Shown here one piece after another: positions 9,541 through 19,700 of a DNA stretch of 64,000 nucleotides. A program made the position numbers and the translations under genes. Under the pieces are notes generated by a model. The model was not told where the DNA came from. It saw only the letters and a list, made by a program, of their open reading frames with translations, and made no database searches. This DNA comes from Corynespora cassiicola (lineage: Eukaryota; Ascomycota; Dothideomycetes; Pleosporales; Corynesporascaceae): positions 1,612,001-1,676,000 of the forward strand of contig JAEUWY010000008.1 of the NCBI GenBank assembly GCA_022059125.1. Direction: 5' to 3'. The stretch's first letter is position 1, and every line of letters begins with the position of its first letter.

Positions 9541-12170
9541 CTAGATCTTGAAGCTCTCAATCCATTTCCTTGCCTCCTCGACACCTGCATCGACCTTGTC
9601 GGCATTGGTGCCCTGGCCGATGGCAGTGGGCGCACCGGCCTTTCCACCTGCCTTGCCGCCGATGATGGGGGTGACAGTCTGGGCCCACTTGGGTCCGTCG
9701 GCACCCTGAGCCTTGAAGGGCTGTATCGCAGTTAGCATTGCCCAAGGGAGCTAAAGTTGTCTTTTACATACCTCAGACACATAGCAGCCGTGGACGACCT
9801 TGCCCTCCTCGGGATTGGCACTGAACAAGTACACGCTCTTGTCCTTGAGGGTGCTCTTGGGACCCGAGACAGTCTTGATCGTCTCGCTGATGGCCTTGTT
9901 GACGTTGCTCGACCAGTCGACCTTCTGGACCAACACCTTCGCATCTTCGTTCTGCTTGAAGAAATCGGTGACAGCATCGAGGACACGCTTGTTGTCGGCC
10001 TTGGCAGCAGCCTTTTGCTCGTCAAGGATGCTCTTCTGGATCTTGGCGAAGCGGTCGCGGAACTGGTTCTTGGTCAGGGCGGAGATGGTCAGCTGGTTCA
10101 GAGCAAGCTGCAGCTTCTTCGCCTCAGCTTCCTTCTCGGGACCAAACTTGAGCTTCTCGAGGCGGCCGAGCTGCTCAGCAAACTCAGAGGCCACGCGCTG
10201 GACATCGTACGCCTCCTGGCCAGTCACAGCCACGATACGACGAATGCCCTTGGCAATACCAGACTCCTCCAGGATGACAAGCTCCTTGATCTCGCCCGTC
10301 TGCTTCACGTGGGTACCACCGCAGAACTCGACCGAGACCTTCTCCCAGTCGGCATTCTTGACGTCCTTGAGGAGCTCCTCAACGGGCACACCGACGGAGA
10401 CGACGCGCACTGGGTCGGGGTAGGTCTCGCCGAAGACGGCACGAACGCCACGAATCTCGCGGGCGGTCGCAAGGGGAACATCCTTGGCGAAGACCTCAGA
10501 ATTCTGGCGAATGTAATCTGTCGAAATCTTCTCGACCTTGGCGAGCTCCGCGTCAGCGATGCCGGACTTGTGGGAGAAATCGAAGCGCAGCTTCTCGGGT
10601 GCGACCAACGAGCCCTTCTGGTCGATCTCGTTGCCCAGAACCTCGCGGAGGGCGTAGTTCAGAACGTGGGTTCCCGTGTGGTTGCTGCGGATCGGGTGGC
10701 GGCGGAGCTCGTCGTACTCGGCGATGACCTGGCTTCCCACGTTCAACTCGCCGTACTTGAGGTAACCAGTGTGAAGCACATATCCGGCGTAGACTTGCAC
10801 GTTGTCGATGCCAATCTCTGCCTCGCCATCGATGAGCAGCTTTCCAGTGTCGTACTCCTGTCCACCCTGCTCAGCGTAAAAGTTGGTCTTATCGAGCAAG
10901 ACGCCAAACTGCTCGCCCTCTGGCACCTCGCTCGTGCTCTTGAGGAACTTCTTGTTGTGGTAGATGGCCTTGATGGTAGCGGTGATGTTCTCGCGTCCGA
11001 ACTTGGCAAAGTCGTCGGTCTTGGGGACTTCGGGCATGTTTTCCAATGCACCCAAATCGTGGACATCAAGCTTGACGAGGGCAGCAGCGGCCTTCTTGTC
11101 GCCCTTGCTAGCCTCGCGAGCCTTCTCCTGTGCCTCCTCAACCTCCTTGTCGTTAATGTTAAGCCCACGCTCTTCGGCCATCAACCTGGTAAGATCGACG
11201 GGGAAACCGTAGGTGTCGTACAGGCGCCAGACGTCGTCTCCGGGCAGGTCGTTGGAGCCCTTGACCTTTGCCTTTTGGGCATACTTCTCGAACATGACCT
11301 CACCGCGATCCAAAGACTTGGCGAAGCTCTTCTCCTCCTCGTCCAGAATCTCCTTGATATCCGACTCCTTCTTCCTGATCTCGGGGAACATGTCGCCCAT
11401 CTGCTCAACGAGACCGGGCACAATCTTGGAGAAAAAGTCGCCAATCTCCGTCTCAAAGTACTTGCGGGCATAACGAGCACCACGGCGCAGGACACGGCGG
11501 ACGACATAACCACGACCAACGTTGTTGGGGACACCGCCATCGGCAATGGCGAAGGTGAGAGTGCGGACGTGATCGGCGACGACACGGTACGCAGTGTCAA
11601 TGCCATCAGGGTCCTCGGCTCCAAACTTGCCCCTGTACTCCCGCGCACCGGTGATCTCCTGGATCTTCTTGAAAAGGGGCGTGAAGACATCAGTATCATA
11701 GTTGGACTTCTTCTTCTGCAACACCGAGACCAAACGCTCGAAACCCATGCCGGTATCGACGTGCTTGTTGGGCAGCGGCCGCAGCGACTTGTCGGGCTCG
11801 CGGTTGTACTGGATGAAGACGTTGTTCCAGATCTCAATGACCTCGGGGTCGTCCTCATTGACCAGCGAGGAGGCATTCCTGTACTTTCCGTCCACGGGCT
11901 CCCTCAGGTCGTAGTGAATCTCGGAGCAAGGTCCGCAAGGGCCCTGGTCACCCATCTCCCAAAAGTTATCCTTCATGTCTCCAGTGAGAATGTGGTCCTC
12001 GGGCACGCCCACGCTCTTCCACAGATCCCTGGCCTCGGTGTCTGGATCGAGGCCGTCGGCGCCCTCAAAGTATGTGACGTAGAGCCTCTGGGGGTCAATG
12101 CCGTAGACCTTTGTCAGGAGCTCCCAGCTGAAGGTGATGGCCTCCTTCTTGAAGTAGTCGCCAAAACTCC

Positions 12171-12201
<31 letters not shown>

Positions 12202-12843
12202 GTAGCTGTCCTTGCCGACATCGTCGAGGTCATTGTGCTTGCCGCCGGCGCGGATGCACTTTTGCGAGTTGACGGCGCGCTTGAGCTGGGCAAAGTCGGA
12301 GGCGGGGTCGACGGTGCCCAGGAAGATGGACTTGTACTGGTTCATGCCCGCATTGGTGAAGAGGAGGGTGGGGTCGGAGAGGGGCACGACCGAGGACGAG
12401 GGCACTGTTGGCGGTCAATTGGCAATTCTTGTTGCACCAGTCGTGGGCGCGGGCGGCGGGGCATTCGAGCAGGACGACCTACCAAACGTGTGGCCCCGGT
12501 CCTTGAAGTAGCTGAGAAAGGTGTCCCGCACGCGGACAGCACCCCACTCGTGCTTCTCGTCGACGAGAGACATGGCGGGCGAGGAGGAGGAGCGCAGGCC
12601 TCGAGCGGCGCTGTGGTGGGGTCTGGAGGGGCGGGCGAGAGGGCGTGTGGCAGCGAGTGCAGACGACGCAGGAGGGGGAGGGGATGCGGCAGAAGTGGTG
12701 GCAGAGAAAAAGCGGTGCCGAGAGCAGTAGTAGAGGCGGGCAGTGGTGGAGGCGGCGGGGGCGAGAAGAGGGCGCGGCGCTCTGAGTCGAAGGGCAGGTC
12801 GTCCGTGACTCAGAGGGGCAGCGGTTCTGTGCAGCAGCTGCAT
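9541..12843 (-). CDS. ALA1: Alanyl-tRNA synthetase, probably both mitochondrial and cytosolic from two starts
   Basis: Charges tRNA-Ala. Exons 12483-12843, 9772-12404 and 9541-9720 give 1057 residues from the ATG at 12843, or 967 from the ATG at 12573, close to the usual length of cytosolic AlaRS. The long form begins with about 90 residues rich in Arg, Ser, Ala and Pro and almost without acidic residues, like a mitochondrial presequence; the short form starts [19 protein letters not shown], the normal AlaRS start. Class II motifs are seen from [18 protein letters not shown] onward ([21 protein letters not shown]). The editing domain shows [16 protein letters not shown] and EFCGGTHV, and the C-Ala domain ends with [11 protein letters not shown]. 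The first ATG has T at -3 and the second G. No other ATG in any frame lies between them, which favours leaky scanning. Confidence 0.96.
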
Positions 12844-13240
12844 TCACGCGAAACGCGGTGGTGCCGAGCCCGATAGCTCTGGCACGGCTATCCAGGGCTG
12901 TCCAGGGCTGTCCAGGCGGTACAGGGCTGCCTGCGGTCAGGTGCGATTACGGGTGCCTAGCTGTGTGCGCCCGGCTGCGTGCCCCTCCTTTCCTCTTCGA
13001 TCCGCCGCCGTGCTCCTGGGCGGCCTTCTCGAAACTTCGTCAACGCGCGCCCTTACCGTTATATCACTCCCGCAATGACCAGCCGGCCAGACCAGTCCTC
13101 CCACAGCCACGCCGCGGTGCAGAGATTCGAGGAACGACGACGCGACAGATGACGCACGCAGGCAAACGACGCCAACGACAACGATAAACCAAACAAGACT
13201 GATCGACGTGAAGGAAACAGACTCGGGACGGGTGGGATGG
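12844..13240. other. Divergent promoter between ALA1 and the acidic protein gene
   Basis: About 400 bp shared by two head-to-head starts. It is GC-rich with short repeats of CCAGGGCTGT near 12892-12915. No clear TATA box is seen. Confidence 0.45.
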
Positions 13241-14079
13241 ATGGCGGCCGTAGCTCCCAGCCAAGACGCGCAACCACCACCCCCTTCGTCACGCCCGCCG
13301 CGAGCACCAGCGCAACCAGCCCAAGCCGCGCCCCATGGCACCAAGCGCGCCGCCGACAGCTCGCTGGAGAATGAGCAGCGCCTGAGCAAGCGCTTCGATC
13401 TGCTGAACCTGGGTACGACGCGCCGCCCCCGCTGCCACTGCTCCCGTTCCCCCCCCCAGCTAACCACTCCCACCGCGCAGTCGAAGGCAGCGGCGCCCGC
13501 CTCTACATCCCCGTACCCGGATCCTCCGATGCCGTCCCTCCCTCCAGACATGCTGCAGAGCCCATAGCCCCCAAGCCCCTCCACGAGCCTCCCTCCCCCA
13601 AGCCCTCCTCGCACTGGCGGCGGCAGCGCCGCACCCCCCAACCCGCCCCTGACGACGACGACTGCATGCAAGTCGAGGACACGCCGCACCGCATCTTCAT
13701 CCACGACCTCGACGCCGAGCTCTCGGACATGGAGTCGGACGAGGAGAACCCCATCTTCCTGTCCGACATCGAGAAGCACCTGTCCAAGATACCGCGGCAC
13801 GTGCTGCTGGGCGGCCCCGAGCCCGCGCCCGCGCCCACCAAGGACAACCAGCTCGTGCTGTACAATGTGCCCTCATCGCTGACGGTGCCCGAGGAGCTCG
13901 ATACGGTGCGCAAGGCTATTGTCGAGGCGAGGGCGCGCGTTAGAGAGAAGCAGGCGTGTCCTACCGCCGAGCGGGCGGGTGGGACGTTGGGTGGTGCAGA
14001 TGTGGGATTGGGAGCGCAGGGTGTGTCAGAGGTTGGGGTGGGAGAGGAGGATGGTGATGCTATGGAGATTGATGGCTAG
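13241..14079 (+). CDS. Acidic fungal protein of unknown function
   Basis: I do not recognise the family. Exons 13241-13412 and 13481-14079 (68-bp intron with a GCTAACC branch site) give 256 residues. The start is the first in-frame ATG. The N-terminus is Pro/Ala-rich and leads into KRFDLLNLVEGSGARLYIPVPG, then a Ser/Pro-rich linker. The best-structured part is about residues 130-210: HRIFIHDLDAELSDMESDEE, IFLSDIEKHLSKIPRHVLL and a helix-like segment VPEELDTVRKAIVEARARVR. It ends in a Gly/Glu-rich acidic tail DAMEIDG. There is no signal peptide or membrane segment, so it is probably soluble, perhaps nuclear. The intron rejoins a sensible frame across the splice, which supports a real gene. Confidence 0.8.
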
Positions 14080-14523
14080 GTCTAGCTTTCTGCCTCTCTC
14101 CCTCGTGATTCCTTTTCGTCTTTTCTCTGGCGTTTCTTGTCGTATCTATAATCAGCAACACGGATACGAGCATCAGCATGCCCTCACATCATCACGACGT
14201 ATACACACACACACGACCTGTATTTCTAAAGAAACTCTTGCTGCTGGTTTGACAAACTTGCATTTTTGTTCAGGTACTTCCTCGGGGGTATTGCGATCCT
14301 AGACTACTACATAATGATATATATCGAAAAACAACATTTCGACAAGAAAGAAGCGGCATGATCCAGCCACGCACAAAAATACCGTGAAGCCAATGGAAAG
14401 AATAAATAAATAAAAAAAGGTTGTAAACCCCCCCAAAAGCATCCTGAAGAAAAAATCTGCGTTGCCAGTGACCTATTCGCCTTTCTTTTTTGATTCGTTT
14501 TCGTTTCTTCCATTGCTGTACTA
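14080..14523. other. Convergent 3' flanks
   Basis: It lies between two genes that end towards each other. It holds a short (AC)6 run at 14203-14214 and A/T-rich sequence suited to polyadenylation of both transcripts. No gene is seen. Confidence 0.5.
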
Positions 14524-15307
14524 CTACCGCCTAAACCTCGACACAAAGTTTGTGAGCGCCACCTTGGCGGCCTGGGGTCGGGGTGGCAACTGCGAATTCT
14601 GCTGCTGCTGCTGCTGCTGTTGTTGTTGTTGTTGGTACTGTCCCTCTGGATCCGAACTGCTCCCCCCAACGACGCCATACTGCTGCGGACCCACGGGATA
14701 CGCGCCCGGCTGCTGAGGAGGCGGCATCCCATACTGCGGCATCTCCATGGGCGCCTGGTTCGGGTTCGTCTTGGTGGCGCCGGGCGGGGCGAAGTAGCCC
14801 GGCGGCGGATCGCTGCCGTTGTACATGGGCGGTGGCTCGGGGTATGCGCCGTCTTGCCTCTGGCCGTAGGGCTGCTGGGCGGCGTAGAAGGTGAAGTGGT
14901 TCTGGGGTGTTTGGCCGTAGCGGCGGCGCTCATTGTAGGATACGAGCCACTGGTCACACGCATGCTTTGTTAGAACGAGGGTGGGAGGAGGGAGGGGGGA
15001 GGGGACGTACCCTGTGGTAGCCGAGGAGGGGGAGGCCTTTCTTCATGCGCTGTTTCGCGTGGAGGTAGCCGCCGACGAACCAGAGGGTGAAGAAGAGGAA
15101 GATGGAGGCGAGGATGCACCATTTGATTATTACTCCTTTCTGGGTTGGGGGTTAGTCGGTCTGATGGTGGATGGGAGGGCCTCGTCATCCGTTGGAGGAC
15201 CAGGCTTATGACTCGGAGACACGTACCTCAGAGTACCAGAAACCATCGCGGAAGCACTCAACGGTGCCGTCCACATACTCGACGCAGTATCGCTTTGCCA
15301 ACATCAT
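14524..15307 (-). CDS. Single-pass membrane protein with PPxY motifs and a poly-Gln tail, RCR-like
   Basis: Exons 15227-15307, 15011-15139 and 14524-14949 give 211 residues, all introns in phase 0. A short Cys-containing N-terminus (KRYCVEYVDGTVECF) precedes one membrane segment (WCILASIFLFFTLWFVGG, about residues 34-51), then a basic stop-transfer stretch and a WLVSYNERRRYG turn. The long C-terminal tail is rich in Pro, Gln and Tyr, carries two PPxY motifs (PPMY and PPGY, about residues 117-129) and a 12-residue poly-Gln run, and ends in VSRFRR. This layout is like yeast Rcr1/Rcr2, membrane adaptors that bind the Rsp5/Nedd4 ubiquitin ligase through PY motifs and affect chitin deposition. The relation is by architecture only. 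Confidence 0.8.
14599..14634 (-). repeat. CAG/CAA trinucleotide repeat coding poly-Gln
   Basis: Twelve glutamine codons in a row, first CAA then CAG on the minus strand, inside the tail of the PPxY membrane protein. Such runs change length easily by slippage. Confidence 0.9.
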
Positions 15308-16778
15308 GATTACAACAAGCTAATAGGAACGTTTCCGTCCCAACAAAGGAGAGAGAGAGAAAATAGGTAGAGGTATCAATGCAAAAAGGAAAAGAGAAGA
15401 GGGAAACAGATGGGAAAAAAAGAAAGCTCAAGCTCCGGCGCGGCCTGAGGGAACGAGGCGGAGACTTTGCAAGGTAAGGAAGGAGAGCGACAGGTCGTGA
15501 AAGCCAAGAAGGAAAAAAAGGCGCGCAGAAAGTGACAGGCCCTTCTGTTCTTTAGAGGCGCGACGAGCTGCAGGATCCGCGTATCGGCTGAGGCTGAGCG
15601 AGTTTTGCTCGGCTTGCTGCGATTTCCGAGTGCGTGCTGTCGCAGTCGTGGCACGTCCAACGGTATTCGTTTCGAAAGTGTTAAAGAGGTGGTTTCACGC
15701 GTCCGTGGCTGTTCAGGGGATTGGTGGGTTTAATACCTCAGTTATCTATAGCTGGACGGGTATTGGGTTAGGAGGGGAAGATGGGGGACAAGGTGCTTTA
15801 TAAAGTAACAGGTAAAGAGTGGCTTGAATGTCAGAAGTAAAGGAAAGTGGGTGCGTGGCTGGTGGCGATGGGGGTGGAGGTTGGACGAAAGGAGGTCGGG
15901 ATACGGATGCACGGGCTTGCATTAACCCCCCGGACCTCAAAAGCTTAGCACTGCAGAATCCACGGCCAGATCGGACGGGAACGTCGGGTGTGCGACGTCG
16001 CAGCCCCATTTCCACCACATTCGCAATTCTTTTTGGTGGTAGCCCACCAGCCACCAATGACGCACAGAGGATTGCTAGAAGACTGTCAGTGGCATCGTCT
16101 GATCGCCTAACCCAAACCATGTCGTGCAGATATCGGCGACTAGACCCGTCACGGACCCTTCGCCCCAAGCTCATCACATACTTCAGTAGTTTGTGAAGAG
16201 CCCGGTCTCTGCCAACACGGCCACATCGTCACCGCCGTTCCAAAGTTTCACGGCACAACACAAGGCCGAGCATTTGCGCAGGCATTCTATTTGATGGTTC
16301 TACCTCCCTTCCCACCACTCGCTCGTCGCAAGCAATGATCAGAAACGCGCGTCGCCGATGTGGGTACGCCACTATATCCCTGCAGACCTTTCTAAACATA
16401 CAAGCGGAGCCATGTCCGCCGCCTCGGCCCAATGCAAACAGCAGAATGATTAAAGAAGAAGAGTACAGAAACAAAGGTGAATGTTGTGGTATCGTGCCCC
16501 AGGAACTCCCCATATCCAGTCCAATAACAACGGTGACCTCCCACCCAACCCGCAAAAACCCGTCCGATCCTTGTTTCGCCATGCTGAGCCACAAGGGTAA
16601 AGTGCCAACTGGTCAGACAGACAACATCCACATGCTCAATGCGCAAGGTATAGGTAGCTGGCCTTGGGGACTGGGGCAGGTATCACCATGAAAACATACT
16701 CTATCCGCGCTGACCGCCCGTATACCGCGAGATGGAATTTTGTCCAAAGTACATGATTCGAAAAGGAAAAAAAAGAGG
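15308..16778. other. Intergenic region between the PPxY protein and SNT2
   Basis: It carries the promoter of the PPxY protein gene and the 3' flank of SNT2. ORFs here are short, low in conserved features and present on both strands; I support none of them. Confidence 0.5.
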
Positions 16779-19700
16779 CTAATGTAACAGATTCCGAAGC
16801 GACGGGCTTGCGCTAGCTCCTGTGCTCAGTCGCGGCTCTGCAGGTGGTGCCGTGGTCGGCGGAGCATCCCTCATGACCGTATCTCTTGGCGTGGACGGTC
16901 GATTGCCGATTGGACCAGGAGCTGGGCTGCCATGGTGCATAGAATATGGAGGAAGCTGAGGCGGAGCCGTAAAAGGACTCTCGGTTGATCGGGATGAATT
17001 GTGGCCGTGTGGATGCGTGGGGGAATAAGGCAGACGAGGAGAGTGCATCCCATTCACCATCATGCCTCCATTATTGAGATGGAGAGGGGGAGGGCCACTA
17101 GAGGTGGGGTGAGGTGGATAAGGTCCTCGAAGTGGCGCTGGAGGCAGCTGTGTGTGCGGTGGAGGTCCCGAGTAGGGCGGGTACCCGTTTGGTTGGGCCA
17201 CGGGATTGTATGGAGAATGGAAAGGCGGCGGGCCAATAGGCGGACCCGGAGGTGGGTGAATGCCATTGTGTAGAGCATGAGGAGGCGGTGGAAGAGGGGG
17301 TCCAGGAGGAGCTGCACTAGTGTGCCAGGGAATTGGCGGCGGCTGGTGTTGTGGAGGTATAGGCGGTGCTCCTGACAGCCAGGCACTTCCTAGAGGGGCA
17401 GGGGGAGGCGGCGGTGGAGGCGGCGCATATGCCTGCACAGGTGGGGAGCGTAGAGGAAGTTGTTGCGGTTCCGGAAGAGCAGATTCCGATCGTTCGCGCT
17501 CCTCAAGCTCTTCCGGGGCGTTAAGTTTCTTCCAGTGACACTTTTGGCATAAATAGGACGGGGAACGGGCAGCTGCTATGTCTGTATCAACGCGCAGACG
17601 GCCATGGCCCTCCGAAGAACCCGCGGGAGGAGCGTCGGCCATACTGTGATCAGCAACTCCATTCAGATTTTGCGACTTTTCGGCGTGATGTATTTGACCG
17701 TTAAGCTCAGTCCCGTTTGTGAGCACAGGGCCGTCTGCGGTGCGAGATGGCTGCGCATGCTCTTCGAGCTTCCACCATCTTGGACTGGCATCGACTTTAC
17801 AGCGCGCACACCTCCGTTCAAGCTTCGGCAGAGAAGTCTCGCTTGGCTCTTCCTCCTTGACAGGGAAACCTGCGTTTGATTGCCTTCCGCGAGCCGAGGT
17901 GGGCGTTTGGTTTGTGACAGTTGATGTTCGGCGGTTGTTTTGCACGGGGACAGTGGCCTGCGGAACGGTACGGGTCGATTGATCGACAAGGTTGGCCTTT
18001 CGTGCAGTTCCGGTGAGCGTGAGATCTGCCTGTTTGAACTCGCGGGCAAATAGTTGTAGTGCAACCATGTCGACCCCCTCCACCTCTTCGTTCATGGGGT
18101 GAACAACACTCTTTGGTGCATGCTCCTTGCACCATACCGCCGCTGTCATCGAGCCTGTCTCTCCGTTGAGCGTGACTGTGGGGACCGCATCTCTTCTGGT
18201 GGCTTTGACAGGCGTGACATCAAAGCCAAAGGTATAGCCTGCACTGTGCGCACATCCAACGTGAACATTTGCGTGACAGTGCTGGCAAGTGATGCATGCG
18301 CCGTTGGCTGTCTTGCAGATCTTGCAGACCAGGTCATACCGAAGCGTTGGGGCTCCTATGCCTTCAACCATATCGAGTCGGCTGGCGTTGCTGAACTTTG
18401 TCTCCGGGTGCCATAGAGCGCAATATACGTGGACCCAGTTGTTGTCTGCGGTTCGCTTGAGTGGTTCGCGGGGAAGCAACGGCCGTCCTTTCTCTTGTTG
18501 CCCGCGTCGGTAATCCTCTCTAGCTCGTTCGATAAGTTCTTTCTCCATGCGTTCCTTTTCCCTCTCACGATCCGTCTTCTTCTTGTGGGAAACCTTTGGC
18601 GGCTCGAATAAATCTTGTTCCGTAATGCTATGAGGACACAGAACGCATTCGTAAGTCTGCTCATTATCAGCACTATTCTGGTCAGTTGAATGGAATACCA
18701 CTTACATATGACACGCTCTCCTTCTTGTCGTTCTTGCACGTGTCACAATACCACTTGTTAGGCTGGCGAACCTCTTCAACGCCGTAACAGGATTTGTGGA
18801 CATGCATGCGACAACCCGAACATTCCAGCCGCGCGCCTTCGGCTGAACGGCACACAGCACACGGCAAAGCTCGTAGGCGGGGTTGAGCCGGAACTGGGGG
18901 AGGTGTAGGAGCCTTGGGGGGTGGTGCTGGCTTCTCCTTTTCCTTCTTCTTGGGGGCGGGCTCTGTGACGGGCGTCGATGTGCCGCTGTCGGCGGCAGAT
19001 GCGGTGGCGGCAGCTGCAGTCTTCTGCTTCTTTTTCGGCGGCTCGGGAGCGGCCTGGGTGGCGGTAGCAGGTATATCTGCATATTCGGGCGTCCCATTCA
19101 TAGAGCCCGCTTCGGTAGCGGCGTAAACCTCCCTTAGAAGCTCCTCGTCGATCCTCCTCTTCCAAGCCTTACCACCGCCTTGCGCGACCTTCTTTGCAAT
19201 CTCATCAGTGTTCTCCCACTTGACTGCATACCGTCGCCACAAGTTTGCACAGCGCTGACACAAGGCAACAATATAGCCGTTGGACTTGTCTTTGTTGGAC
19301 CTGCCGTCGGGAGCCACCGTCTGTCCAGGGAGAACGCCAGGAGCCCGGCGCCACTGTCGTGAGTGACGCACGTTACAGAACTTACATTGAAATGTTCGCT
19401 TTCGCTGTACGGCCTTATCATTGTCAAATGCCGAGTCGTCCTGGTCGTCGGCCACATCGTCCAGCAGCCTGGACTGAACGTCAGGTTCTGCTTTCTTGTT
19501 GCGGCCTTTTCGATTGCTGTAAGACCCCCATATCTCTCGACCCTTGAGAGTCTTCTTCCACATGTAGTAGTAACGTACGGCATCGCCATAGTGCATAGTC
19601 TTACTGGTGTGCAAGCGAACGCTGCGGATTTCCGAACCATATTTGGCAACGCCCTCGTTCCACTTCTTCTCTTCTTCCTTGGTCAACTCGGGCTCTTTCA

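Noticed and set aside
9757..12876. A 1039-codon open frame on the plus strand across the AlaRS gene
   Set aside because: It is the exact antisense shadow of a strongly conserved synthetase. Its translation is Leu/Val/Asp-rich without any domain, a common effect of GC-rich codon bias.
18678..18705. A 28-bp intron in SNT2
   Set aside because: Too short for the spliceosome in comparison with all other introns here (45 bp or more); a 49-bp alternative keeps the frame and the zinc finger.
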